The position numbers and the translations under genes were made by a program. Below, in pieces: positions 1 through 7,622 of a stretch of DNA of 61,032 nt (the stretch's first letter is position 1; each line of letters begins with the position of its first letter). This DNA is from SKLM01 sp964542755 (GTDB lineage: Bacteria > Chloroflexota > Anaerolineae > B4-G1). Below the pieces are notes generated by a model. It saw nothing but the letters and a program-made list of their open reading frames with translations. It had not been told where the DNA came from and did not search any database. Where the stretch lies: positions 1 to 61,032 of the forward strand of contig CAZIWL010000012.1 of NCBI GenBank assembly GCA_964542755.1, in the 5' to 3' direction.

Positions 1-774
1 ACGGGCGGGCGTGGACACGCTCGAGCCCGCGGAAGTGCGCTATCCTGTCAAGCGAAGGGCTTGCTGAGCTTCTCGTCAGGGCGTAGACGGTCCCTGGGCC
101 CACTCTTCCCCTGGACGGATGCGGCGTCGGTGGATGGGCCGCCCCCGGGACCGACAGGGGATGGTCCGTTAGGTTGCGCCCCCAAGTGTGGAACACGCTC
201 ACCATCCCCATTCGCCCACCCAGAAACTGCGGGTCGTTACCTAGCTTGTGGACCGCGTCGGCCGGGGTGCGAAAGAGCAGATGAAGGAAGCATTCATGAT
301 GGCTGCGTGCCATTCTTCTGAGTTCGGCGGGCAAGGTGAAGGTCAGTATGAAGTAACGGGCAGGGGGACAAAGAGAGAGCCGGGGCTTTCGCCCCGGCCC
401 TATCTAAAGGAGGAGAAGAAGAGAATCTTCTAAGGGTACTATACCACACCCCACCCCCCAGGGCTTGACGCCACCCTTACGCTTGGCTGACGAGTAGCTT
501 CCACGTCTCGGCGCTTCCCCAAACGTCGCCTCTCATCTGCCGGGGCCAGAAGCCTTAACCGCCCCTTAACGTCCAATTAAAGCCCAGCAAATGTGCCCCT
601 GGTATGATCTGTGTGGCTCAGCCAGGGAACATCGCTGCCCTTCAATATGGACATCCCTTTCTGAGCCCGCTAACAAAGATCTCGCGGTGAGACGCGTAAC
701 CCGATCAGCGGAATCCATCGACCAGCCAGATTTCTCCGCGGGCGGATCCGTCGACGCCAGAAAGGGAGGATACC
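1..774. other. Upstream region without a convincing gene
   Basis: No open frame here has codon use or motifs that look like a protein, and no tRNA, RNase P, SRP or tmRNA signature is visible. The only clear structure is the hairpin at 379-398. A TATGAT box lies at 603-608, upstream of the helix-turn-helix gene, but it has no well-spaced -35 partner. A strong Shine-Dalgarno stretch at 761-770 belongs to the gene starting at 775. Confidence 0.5.
379..398. terminator. GC-rich 8-bp hairpin, terminator-like
   Basis: GCCGGGGC and GCCCCGGC form a perfect 8-bp stem around a TTTC loop. No T tract follows, so intrinsic termination is not certain. Eight bases further on is AAAGGAGG (406-413), a near-perfect Shine-Dalgarno sequence with no start codon at usable distance. 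Confidence 0.4.
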
Positions 775-1575
775 TTGAGTGAAGCGACCGCAGCAATTAC
801 CGACAAGGGTTGGAGCATAGGCTTCACCCCGGCGCATCCCGTGGATCCCTCGCCCTGCCGAGCCCGCGGACTGGTTCAACTGAGGCACACCGCCCAATCT
901 ACGGCCGAGGCTCCATCTGCGAGGATCGACACCTCCAGGCTGCTTGCCTTCCTGCACCGCTATCCCCAGGCGTGGCAGACTCTCCGCGAGACCGTGGGCC
1001 ACGACGAAGCCGTGCGGCTGGCCCAGTTGCGACGGAACGACGCCATGACCTCACTCCGAGTTGAGCATCGCTGGTCGCTCCAGGCCATTGGCGATCTCTT
1101 CGACTTGAGCCGAGAGCGCGTGCGTCAAGTCACCCCCGCCATTGAGGGCGTAGGCGCGACGCCCGACCTCGAAGACGTCGCCCCGCTCGATCCTCAGGCA
1201 GTTCGACGCGACCTGGAGTCGCTCTTCAAGAAGGCCGTCCACCATCCAGAAGCCTGGAATGGCCGAGGTCAGGTGTCGAAGCCCTGGGTCGTGAGCCAGC
1301 TCGGCTACGAGCCCAACCTGCCCGGTCTGGACTTCCGCCAGCTGATCGATTCGAAGACCCGGTTCCTACTCCGCTACGGAGTGGGCTTGCGGACCGAGGG
1401 GGCCATGCGCCGCTGGCTGAGGAGGATGTACTTCGAGCGTCACATGACCTACGCCGACATCGCCAACTGGCTCTCCGGGCGGTTCGTCGACGTCGCTCCA
1501 ATGACGGTCCACCGGTTTGCCACCAAGATTCTTGGCATTGACGGGTACGCCCGAGGCAGCCGCCCCGACCGCTGA
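775..1575 (+). CDS. Helix-turn-helix protein with sigma-70 region-4-like motif
   Basis: A 266-residue protein of unknown specific role, likely a DNA-binding regulator. The TTG start is chosen because AAAGGGAGGA lies just upstream (761-770). Around residues 100-120 the sequence reads SLQAIGDLFDLSRERVRQVT, which closely resembles the region 4.2 helix-turn-helix of sigma-70 factors. No sigma region 2 is present, so it is not a complete sigma factor. Near the C-terminus (about residues 222-250) a second segment beginning MTYADIANWLSGRFVDVAP looks like another helix-turn-helix. The first 50 residues are low in recognisable structure. It is monocistronic, with about 320 bases to the next gene. It could be a sigma-like orphan or a transposon-derived regulator; I cannot tell which. 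Confidence 0.75.
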   Translation: MSEATAAITDKGWSIGFTPAHPVDPSPCRARGLVQLRHTAQSTAEAPSARIDTSRLLAFLHRYPQAWQTLRETVGHDEAVRLAQLRRNDAMTSLRVEHRWSLQAIGDLFDLSRERVRQVTPAIEGVGATPDLEDVAPLDPQAVRRDLESLFKKAVHHPEAWNGRGQVSKPWVVSQLGYEPNLPGLDFRQLIDSKTRFLLRYGVGLRTEGAMRRWLRRMYFERHMTYADIANWLSGRFVDVAPMTVHRFATKILGIDGYARGSRPDR

Positions 1576-1822
1576 TCCGCACAACCAGGCATCTCGCCGC
1601 CAATCCCCTCCCGGCGCTCAGGCTGCATCGCCGCTCACAACCATCCCAACCCTCGTCGCCACTCCCCCCGCGAACCACGGGATCTCACGATCCCTTCAGA
1701 GCGGAAAGGGGCACGCTCAGGCTGCATCCGCGGGTGCCGAACACACCCTCCCCGCGGCACCACACCATCGCACCGCCGTGCAGAACCTCTCTCCCGGACC
1801 TACCATGACCCTACCCTCTAAC
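1576..1822. other. Intergenic region with a 15-base direct repeat
   Basis: There is no gene. A weak stem-loop lies at 1679-1694 (GGGATC, loop TCAC, GATCCC) and may help end transcription of the upstream gene. The 15-mer CGCTCAGGCTGCATC occurs at 1615-1629 and again at 1714-1728. Confidence 0.4.
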
Positions 1823-1850
1823 TTGACAGACCGCTGGTACCGGATACAAT
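1823..1850 (+). promoter_or_regulatory. Sigma-70-type promoter of the tetR-family gene
   Basis: TTGACA at 1823-1828 (perfect -35) and TACAAT at 1845-1850 (-10) are separated by 16 bases. The predicted start of transcription, near 1857, falls inside the palindromic operator. Confidence 0.75.
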
Positions 1851-1853
1851 CAT

Positions 1854-1867
1854 ACCGACCGGTCGGT
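1854..1867. promoter_or_regulatory. Palindromic TetR-family operator
   Basis: ACCGACCGGTCGGT is a perfect 14-bp palindrome that begins four bases after the -10 box and ends 26 bases before the TetR start codon. Its position over the transcription start, next to a TetR-family gene, is the classic arrangement for autorepression. That the adjacent protein binds it is inference. Confidence 0.75.
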
Positions 1868-1893
1868 TTGGCCAACTAAGGGAGGGGAAACGC

Positions 1894-2499
1894 ATGACCG
1901 TGCAACAACGAGGCGAAGAGACCCGCGAACGGATCCTGCAGGCCGCCATGGCCTCGTTCGCCGAACGTGGCTACGACGGCACGCCGGTCAACACCATCTG
2001 TGCGGAGGCCGGTGTGAGCAAGGGCGCCTTCTACCACCACTTTTCCAGCAAACAGGGCGTCTTCCTGGAGCTTCTACACGGCTGGCTGTCGGGCATGGAC
2101 GAAGGCCTGGCCGATCTACAAACTGAGCGCCTGGAGATCCCCGAGCAACTGATGGCCATGACCAACATGATATGCGACGTCTTTGACGCCGCCGGCGACC
2201 AGCTTCCAATGTTCCTGGAGTTCTGGTCCCAAGCAGCCCACGACCCGGAGGTCTGGGAGGCCACCAGGGCGCCCTATCGGCGCTACCGGGCCTTCTTTGC
2301 CGCCATGATTGAGGCAGGTATCGCCGAGGGATCAATCCGGCCCGTCGATCCGGACACAACCGCCCGCGTCATCGTCTCGCTGGCTGTAGGCCTGGTCCTC
2401 CAGGGCCTCCTTGACACTGAAGGGGCGGATTGGGGACGCGTAACCACGGGCGGTGTACGCATGCTTCTAGAAGGCATCAGCACGGAAGAACGGCCCTGA
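1894..2499 (+). CDS. TetR/AcrR-family transcriptional regulator
   Basis: A 201-residue repressor of usual TetR length. The N-terminal helix-turn-helix spans about residues 30-50 (VSKGAFYHHFSSK is the typical recognition helix). The rest is the all-helical ligand-binding and dimerisation domain, whose inducer cannot be read from sequence. The start codon follows GGGAGGGG by a few bases. The gene sits under its own promoter, which is overlapped by a palindrome, and two ABC-2 permease genes follow on the same strand. The likely role is ligand-responsive control of itself and of the export permeases downstream. Confidence 0.93.
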   Translation: MTVQQRGEETRERILQAAMASFAERGYDGTPVNTICAEAGVSKGAFYHHFSSKQGVFLELLHGWLSGMDEGLADLQTERLEIPEQLMAMTNMICDVFDAAGDQLPMFLEFWSQAAHDPEVWEATRAPYRRYRAFFAAMIEAGIAEGSIRPVDPDTTARVIVSLAVGLVLQGLLDTEGADWGRVTTGGVRMLLEGISTEERP

Positions 2500-2585
2500 T
2501 GGCTCCATCCTGCGGCCCCGTCGATAAGGCCGACTGCCGCGGCGTCAGAATACGACGAAGGGCGACGAACAAGACCCGACCCACA

Positions 2586-2614
2586 TTGCGGGAACACAGG
2601 GTCCACGATAGAAT
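2586..2614 (+). promoter_or_regulatory. Possible promoter of the ABC-2 permease pair
   Basis: TTGCGG (2586-2591) and TAGAAT (2609-2614) are 17 bases apart. The predicted start of transcription would lie only a few bases before the start codon at 2624, leaving almost no leader, so this may be a chance match. Confidence 0.3.
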
Positions 2615-2623
2615 TGAGGGTTC

Positions 2624-3736
2624 ATGTCGATCAAGCGACTGTTGAGCATTCTAACAAAGGAATACCGGCACATTTTCCGTGAGCCGCGAACGCTGTGGAT
2701 GGTCTTTCTGTCCCCCGCCTTCGTCCTCATCGCCCTCTCACTGATCTTCACGAGTGGAACCAGCCGTGTGGCGCTCGCCGTCTGGGATCAGGACCACACT
2801 ACCCTCTCCCGCCAATTCATCGCCACGCTGGACAGCGACGGCGATTTCTCCGTTCGCCGCCTCTCCGGCTACGAGCTTATCGAATCCTCGCTGATCAGGC
2901 ACGAGATCGAGGCAGGCGTCATCATCCCTCCCGGTTTCGCCAAGACGGTACAGAGCGGAAGGTCGGGATCCATCCAGGTTATCCTCGATGGTGTGGACAC
3001 CCTCGCCGCGGGGCAGGCCACGGGCAGTCTGCTGGGCCACGCATCGGACTTCGGCGCTCAGATATCGAAGCAGTTCCTGGTCCCTCCGCCACCGGTTCAG
3101 GTCCAGTCCCGCTCGGCTTATCTACCGAAGACAGCGGATCGCGACAGCATGGTATCGGGACTGATCCCTATCGTCTTCTCCCTCCCCATCATCGCCGCCG
3201 CATTGGCGCTGGCTCGGGAGCGGGAACGGGGCACCCTGGAGAGCCTGGTGGCGACCCCCGTCCGCGGCCTCGAATACCTGGGCGGCAAGCTGATCGCCTA
3301 CGTGACGGCTTCACTGGTGGGTCTCGTGCCCGTGTGGCTGACCGCCTCCGTCCTCTTCGGCGTCCCTTTCCGGGGCAGTTTCCTCGTCTTGCTCCTCCTC
3401 ACTGCCGACTTTTTGATGGCCAGCGTCGGTTTGGCCACGGTCATTGGAAATGTGGTGGGCAGCCAGCAAGCCGCGACGGTGCTCTCTCTCTTCATCTTCT
3501 TCGTTCCCGCCTTCTTCCTGTCCGGTCTGCTCGAGCCTATCGACACAACAGATATCGTCAGCACCATCGTCTCCTACGCCATGCCGAGCACCCATTTCGT
3601 GTCCATCTGCCGCGCTCTTTTCCTGAAAGGGGCGACGCTGATACAGCTCTGGCGTCCTGCCGTCATGCTGGTCGGGCTGTCGGCCATTTGGATGGCCCTG
3701 GGAGCACTTACTTTCAGCAAGGAGGCCGCGGGATGA
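2624..3736 (+). CDS. ABC-2 type transporter permease
   Basis: A 370-residue integral membrane protein of the ABC-2 export family (YhhJ/YbhS-like architecture). It has one N-terminal membrane helix (about residues 24-44), a large extracytoplasmic domain (about 45-175), then about five helices to the C-terminus. The conserved cytoplasmic segment ALARERERGTLESLVATP sits just after the second helix and is diagnostic of the family. Together with the next gene it probably forms a heterodimeric permease. GAGGG lies just before the ATG. Substrate unknown. No ATP-binding subunit or membrane-fusion protein gene is adjacent, which is unusual for this family. Confidence 0.9.
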   Translation: MSIKRLLSILTKEYRHIFREPRTLWMVFLSPAFVLIALSLIFTSGTSRVALAVWDQDHTTLSRQFIATLDSDGDFSVRRLSGYELIESSLIRHEIEAGVIIPPGFAKTVQSGRSGSIQVILDGVDTLAAGQATGSLLGHASDFGAQISKQFLVPPPPVQVQSRSAYLPKTADRDSMVSGLIPIVFSLPIIAAALALARERERGTLESLVATPVRGLEYLGGKLIAYVTASLVGLVPVWLTASVLFGVPFRGSFLVLLLLTADFLMASVGLATVIGNVVGSQQAATVLSLFIFFVPAFFLSGLLEPIDTTDIVSTIVSYAMPSTHFVSICRALFLKGATLIQLWRPAVMLVGLSAIWMALGALTFSKEAAG

Positions 3737-3803
3737 CCCACCCTTCTCGGGAGCCTTCGGCCGCTTATTCGTCGATGAGTCTGGATTGAGGATACGTTAC
3801 CCT

Positions 3804-5057
3804 ATGATCAGAGAGCATCTTCACCGCATCTGGGGACTGGCGGTCAAGGAGTTCCAACAGCTCCGCCGGAACCGGCTTTTGCTGGCCTTTCTTATTCTCG
3901 GTCCGATCATCGAGCTGGGCCTGATGGGCAGCCTCGCCGGCGGAGGGATCAAGAACTTACGGCTAGCCGTGGTGGATAACGACCGGACCCGGGCGAGCCG
4001 GGACTTGATCGCAAAGCTGGATCGGACCGAGGAGCTACGATTCACCTCCCACGCCGACGGGGTCGCCGAGGCCGAGCACGCGATGCAGGATGGCGACATC
4101 GACGCGATCGTCATCATCCCGCCAGGGTACGGCAGCACTCTGAGCGACGTCGCCCAGAGTGCCCAGATGCAGGTCATCGCCGATGGCTCTCATCACGCGG
4201 TCTCGACCGTCGCCATCGGTGCGGCCCAGGACGTCGCGGCAGAGATCAGCCGTGAGCTTGCGGCCTTGCACTCGTCGGCCAACCAGGGACCCGTTGAGCT
4301 GCGGATCGTCGCCCGCTTCAACCAGTATCTGAAGGACCGTCCCCACTCTATCACAGCCATGCTGGCCATCGTCGTCTTTGAGGTAGCTCTGGTGGTCGCG
4401 GCCCAGACCATTGCCCGGGAGCGGGAGTTGGGCACGCTGGAGCAGCTTCGCGTCACCCCCCTGGGCCGGTTCGAGCTGATGGTGGGCAAGGCGATACCGA
4501 CCCTGCTCGTCGGGTTACTCGACTTCCTCCTGATGCTGGGCCTGGCCGCCGCCCTTTTCGACATTCCGATTCGGGGATCCGTGCCCCTCCTGGTGCTGCT
4601 GACCGCGCCGTTCATCGTGGCGCAGATCGGTTGGGGCACTCTGATCTCCCTTATCTCGCGCACGCAGCAGCAGGCCATGCTCTTCGTCTTTGCCCTGGCT
4701 ATGGTGGAGGTCGCCTTCTCTGGCTTCCTCGTCCCATCGGCGGACATGCCGCCGGCCATGCGCGTCATCTCCTATGGTTCGTCCATACAACACTACCTCG
4801 TTATCCTACGTGGCATCACCCTCCGTGGCGCCGGTATACGGTCGCTCTGGCTCCCGTCCGTCGCGCTCTTCGGCATTTCGTCGGTACTTGTCCTGCTGGC
4901 CTGGGCGAGGCTGCGGGTGGGCCTGGACGCAGGTTCCGTCCGAGATCGTCTCGCCGCCATATTCAGCCGACTGCGGGATCGATGTCAGAGGCGTCGGACG
5001 CGACGATCCACCAGGAAACAAACTGCCCCCAAAGAGTGGAGCCGCGAGCCGGCCTAG
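3804..5057 (+). CDS. ABC-2 type transporter permease, second subunit
   Basis: A 417-residue partner of the preceding permease with the same layout: N-terminal helix, extracytoplasmic domain, then a C-terminal bundle of helices. The family segment TIARERELGTLEQLRVTP is present. I prefer the ATG at 3804 (MIREHLHRIWGLAVKEF) to the in-frame TTG at 3786, because it gives the usual short cytoplasmic N-terminus and has GAGG upstream. The C-terminal tail of about 40 residues is strongly basic (RDRCQRRRTRRSTRKQ), longer than usual, and could be a docking segment. The two genes are 67 bases apart and are presumably co-transcribed. The ATPase they need must be encoded elsewhere. Confidence 0.9.
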   Translation: MIREHLHRIWGLAVKEFQQLRRNRLLLAFLILGPIIELGLMGSLAGGGIKNLRLAVVDNDRTRASRDLIAKLDRTEELRFTSHADGVAEAEHAMQDGDIDAIVIIPPGYGSTLSDVAQSAQMQVIADGSHHAVSTVAIGAAQDVAAEISRELAALHSSANQGPVELRIVARFNQYLKDRPHSITAMLAIVVFEVALVVAAQTIARERELGTLEQLRVTPLGRFELMVGKAIPTLLVGLLDFLLMLGLAAALFDIPIRGSVPLLVLLTAPFIVAQIGWGTLISLISRTQQQAMLFVFALAMVEVAFSGFLVPSADMPPAMRVISYGSSIQHYLVILRGITLRGAGIRSLWLPSVALFGISSVLVLLAWARLRVGLDAGSVRDRLAAIFSRLRDRCQRRRTRRSTRKQTAPKEWSREPA

Positions 5058-5230
5058 TGTGCCGACCCTCACGCCTACTCTGCCATTGCGCGGTTGCCTG
5101 AGCCGCAGACGCTCCCGGTTCTTCAGCTCCACGTTGCGTTCTTTCTCGCGCTCTGCGCCAGGACGCCATCTCCATCTGTCTGCGCCCCAGCACTGAACGT
5201 GGGTCCTGAATCGATCAGCGAGCCCCCATG

Positions 5231-5246
5231 TGTGACTTAAGTCACA
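5231..5246. promoter_or_regulatory. CRP-type activator site (perfect palindrome)
   Basis: TGTGACTTAAGTCACA is a perfect 16-bp palindrome matching the CRP consensus TGTGA-N6-TCACA exactly. Its centre is 5238.5. If the TACCAT box at 5268-5273 is the -10, transcription starts near 5280 and the site is centred at about -41.5, the class II activator position. It therefore probably binds a CRP/FNR-family protein that activates the Fe-S cluster starting at 5299. No such regulator is encoded in the window. Confidence 0.7.
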
Positions 5247-5267
5247 GACGGAGGAGCGCATCTGTGG

Positions 5268-5273
5268 TACCAT
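5268..5273 (+). promoter_or_regulatory. -10 box of the ferredoxin operon
   Basis: TACCAT with no recognisable -35 hexamer, as expected when an activator occupies the -35 region. It leaves a leader of about 19 bases containing GGAGA (5286-5290) before the ATG at 5299. Confidence 0.5.
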
Positions 5274-5298
5274 TCTCCACAGCATGGAGAATCTCTCG

Positions 5299-5520
5299 AT
5301 GATGACAGAGCGTGCAGTGCCCAGGATAGACCTTAGCCGCTGCAATCGATGCGGCCGCTGTGTGGCGAACTGCCCCACGGACGCCGTTGAGATGACTGCG
5401 CAGGGCCCGGTGATCGCCCGCCCTGATAACTGCAGCTACTGCACGGAGTGCGAGGTGGTCTGTCCCGAGAATGCCATCCGATGCCCCTACGAGATCGTGT
5501 GGGGGGCCCGGGAGGTTTGA
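5299..5520 (+). CDS. 2[4Fe-4S] ferredoxin-type protein
   Basis: A small electron-transfer protein of 73 residues. It has two complete cluster-binding motifs, CNRCGRCVANCP near residue 15 and CSYCTECEVVCP near residue 45, so it should hold two [4Fe-4S] clusters. I chose the ATG at 5299 because GGAGA lies eight bases upstream and the inferred transcription start is about 5280. An in-frame ATG at 5284 would leave almost no leader. It is the first gene of a seven-gene run under a CRP-type site. The redox partner is not identifiable from sequence. Confidence 0.88.
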   Translation: MMTERAVPRIDLSRCNRCGRCVANCPTDAVEMTAQGPVIARPDNCSYCTECEVVCPENAIRCPYEIVWGAREV

Positions 5521-5595
5521 CACCGCCGCATGTGCGGGTCTATCCCAGCCAGCGGTGGATAAGGTTGAAAGCATAGACACGAAAATAGGAGTACG

Positions 5596-5841
5596 ATGAG
5601 CACAGATAAGGCAACCCTGAAGGAACGCGTACAGACAAGCCTCGACACGGTCCGACCGGCACTGCAGGCCGACGGCGGCGATGTGGAACTGGTGGACGTC
5701 AACGACGATGACGGCGTTGTATCCGTGCGCCTCACCGGGGCCTGCGGCGGCTGTCCGATGGCGACGATGACCCTCAAGATGGGCATCGAGCGGACATTGA
5801 TGCAGCAGATCCCCGAGGTGAAGCGCGTGGAGTCCGTCTAG
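5596..5841 (+). CDS. NifU-like C-terminal domain protein (Fe-S scaffold/carrier)
   Basis: This 81-residue protein consists only of the NifU C-terminal (Nfu) domain. The hallmark is CGGCP near residues 49-53 within GACGGCPMATMTLKMGIE, whose CxxC binds a bridging [4Fe-4S] cluster between two monomers. Such proteins carry assembled clusters to target proteins. It lies between two ferredoxin genes, 75 bases after the first and 12 bases before the second, so it may mature the clusters of this operon's products. Length is normal for a stand-alone Nfu domain. Confidence 0.92.
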   Translation: MSTDKATLKERVQTSLDTVRPALQADGGDVELVDVNDDDGVVSVRLTGACGGCPMATMTLKMGIERTLMQQIPEVKRVESV

Positions 5842-5853
5842 CCCACGCAAGAG

Positions 5854-6231
5854 ATGCCCAAGCGACAGATCGTCCGTATTGACGAAGAACTGTGCAACGG
5901 CTGCGGGGCGTGCGTGACTCCGTGCGCTGAGGGTGCCATCGAGCTGGTGGACGGCAAAGCCCGGGTCGTACGGGAGGAGCTGTGTGACGGCGCTGGATTC
6001 TGCATCGGAGTCTGCCCGACGGGCGCGATGGAGCTTGAGGTCAGGGAGGCACCTGCCTTCGACGAAGACGCCGCGGAGGCCGAGATGGGACTGCGCCAGA
6101 GCGAGTTCATCGAACAGGCGTGCCACGTTTGCGGGATGGGCGAGGAGACGAAGGTGCTCCTCCCCTGCCGCAAGGCAGGACAGAGCCTCTGGGTCTGCAC
6201 GCAGTGCCTCCCGCAGCTGATCCACGGTTGA
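5854..6231 (+). CDS. Ferredoxin-like protein with cysteine-rich Zn-ribbon-like tail
   Basis: A 125-residue protein. The first [4Fe-4S] motif is CNGCGACVTPC (residues 14-24). The second, CDGAGFCIGVCP (about residues 44-55), has the CDGxGxC spacing known from a subset of ferredoxins. After an acidic linker the last 35 residues carry CHVCGMGEE, then LPCRKAG, then VCTQCL. These five cysteines look like a zinc ribbon or a third metal site not found in ordinary ferredoxins. The tail may dock to a partner. It starts 12 bases after the nfu-type gene, so the two are probably translated from one message. Confidence 0.85.
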   Translation: MPKRQIVRIDEELCNGCGACVTPCAEGAIELVDGKARVVREELCDGAGFCIGVCPTGAMELEVREAPAFDEDAAEAEMGLRQSEFIEQACHVCGMGEETKVLLPCRKAGQSLWVCTQCLPQLIHG

Positions 6232-6337
6232 TCCTGGACGGCGCTCCAGGCCTGGCGGACTTGGCTCGCCCCGTGGCTCTTCCGTGTCGGGGAGCGTGCG
6301 GAGTCGCCTTACGGGCGGCCTGCGCATAGGTGCAGAC

Positions 6338-6673
6338 ATGAAAGAGACAGACAGCGCGCGTGATGAGATGATCGATGTGCACCTGTACGGAAGGCTGCGC
6401 CGTCACGCAGCGGATCCGAGAGCCCGTTCGGAGAGTGTGTTGCGGGTGAAACCCCGTTCCGGGGAGACCGTGCGCACCCTGATCCAGAGCGCGGGCATCG
6501 ACGAGGCCGAGATCTGCCACGTCTTTCGGAACGGACGGCTGCTGAGCACCGAGAACTCGATGGCCCCCTGGCTCGAGTACTGCCAGGAGGAGTGCCAGGG
6601 CCTGGACACGCCGGTTGAGGCAGGCGATCGACTCGGCCTGTTTGCGCGCGACATGGCGCTGCTGGTGGTATAG
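6338..6673 (+). CDS. MoaD/ThiS-like beta-grasp protein
   Basis: A protein of 111 residues if it starts at the ATG at 6338; an upstream in-frame GTG at 6284 has no better ribosome site. The pattern VHLYGRLRR at the start, an internal VFRNGRL turn, and GDRLGLFARDMALLVV at the end fit the ubiquitin-like beta-grasp fold of MoaD, ThiS and Mut7-C-type domains. It does not end in the Gly-Gly needed for adenylation and sulfur transfer, so it is probably not a sulfur carrier of the classical type. It sits between Fe-S genes and a methyltransferase. Function unknown. Confidence 0.7.
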   Translation: MKETDSARDEMIDVHLYGRLRRHAADPRARSESVLRVKPRSGETVRTLIQSAGIDEAEICHVFRNGRLLSTENSMAPWLEYCQEECQGLDTPVEAGDRLGLFARDMALLVV

Positions 6674-6692
6674 ATACCCATCCGGTACGTAC

Positions 6693-6728
6693 GGGGGATC
6701 GTTCTCGCCTAGGCGAGAACGATCCCCC
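6693..6728. repeat. 36-bp perfect palindrome, possible terminator
   Basis: The sequence is its own reverse complement over all 36 bases, with arms of 18 bp meeting at CCTAGG. As RNA it would form an extremely stable stem. No T tract follows on the plus strand. It lies 20 bases after the beta-grasp gene. It could be a terminator or processing site that splits the operon, or the remnant of a palindromic mobile element. Confidence 0.7.
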
Positions 6729-6731
6729 CAA

Positions 6732-6758
6732 GCGAGAACGATTGCCTGAGCGAGAGCG
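6732..6758 (+). repeat. Partial echo copies of the palindrome arm
   Basis: GCGAGAACGAT, the core of the right arm of the 36-bp palindrome (6713-6723), recurs at 6732-6742. A diverged copy, GCGAGAGCG, lies at 6750-6758. Spacing between copies is about 19 bases. Confidence 0.55.
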
Positions 6759-6800
6759 GGCGCCCGTGCGCACGTAGACCGGGCGGCAGGGGATGGCCAG

Positions 6801-7622
6801 ATGGACGCCACGGAGAATCAAGGCGTTAGGCAAGGCTCACCGGAGGCGATGTATGACGCCTTCAGCGCCGAGTACGACCACTTCGTCGACTGGGACGCAA
6901 GGCTTGCCGCCGAGATGCCCTTCCTGGAACAGCAACTCCAGTCCGCAGGGGCCGATCGTGTGCTGGACGTTGCCTGCGGGACGGGGATGCACGCCGTCGC
7001 GCTGGCGCGACGTGGGTATGAAGTCGTAGGTGTCGACTCCAGCGCCCCAATGATCCAGCGGGCCCGCGCCAACGCTGCCGAAGCGGGCGTGGAGGTCGAC
7101 TTCCAGGTTGCGTCCTTCGGCGACGTAGTTGACACACTCACCATGCTGCACGTCGAGCCCACCTGCGACGCGGTCCTCTGTCTCGGCAACTCCCTTCCCC
7201 ACGTTCTCACGACCCGTAAGCTCGGTGAGGCCCTCGATGATCTGACCGCATGCCTGCGGACCGAGGGACTCGTCCTCGTCCAGAATCGAAACTTCGACCC
7301 CGTCCTGTCAGCTCGCGACCGGTGGATGAATCCGCAGGGCCACCGGCACGGCGCGCACGAGTGGCTGTTCGTTCGCTTCTACGATTTTGAGGCCGACGGG
7401 CTCCTGACATTCAACATGCTGACGTTCCATCGCGAGGGAGACGAGCCTTGGGAGCAGCGGCTGACCTCGACGAAGCTTTGGCCCCTCACCCATAGGGATC
7501 TCGTGCCAATGCTCGAACGGGCCGGGTTGGGACAGATTGCCGTCTACGGAGACATGGAGGGCGCCGCGTTCGACCCGGACGGCAGTCCCAACCTCGTTGT
7601 AGCCGCGCTCAAGACCAGTTAG
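6801..7622 (+). CDS. Class I SAM-dependent methyltransferase
   Basis: A 273-residue soluble methyltransferase. Motif I, VLDVACGTGMHAVALA, begins near residue 54 and the acidic residue of motif II ends the strand in VVGVDSS near residue 78. A motif IV-like stretch, CDAVLCLGNSLPH, follows. The C-terminal half shows no signature that names the substrate. GGGGATGG just upstream can act as the ribosome site. It is the fifth gene of the co-directional Fe-S cluster but is separated from the fourth by the 36-bp palindrome, so it may be a separate transcription unit or be read through. Confidence 0.9.
   Translation: MDATENQGVRQGSPEAMYDAFSAEYDHFVDWDARLAAEMPFLEQQLQSAGADRVLDVACGTGMHAVALARRGYEVVGVDSSAPMIQRARANAAEAGVEVDFQVASFGDVVDTLTMLHVEPTCDAVLCLGNSLPHVLTTRKLGEALDDLTACLRTEGLVLVQNRNFDPVLSARDRWMNPQGHRHGAHEWLFVRFYDFEADGLLTFNMLTFHREGDEPWEQRLTSTKLWPLTHRDLVPMLERAGLGQIAVYGDMEGAAFDPDGSPNLVVAALKTS

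Noticed and set aside
1..435. A structured non-coding RNA (SRP, RNase P, tmRNA or 6S) at the left edge
   Set aside because: None of the conserved core sequences of these RNAs could be found; only a single simple hairpin is clear.
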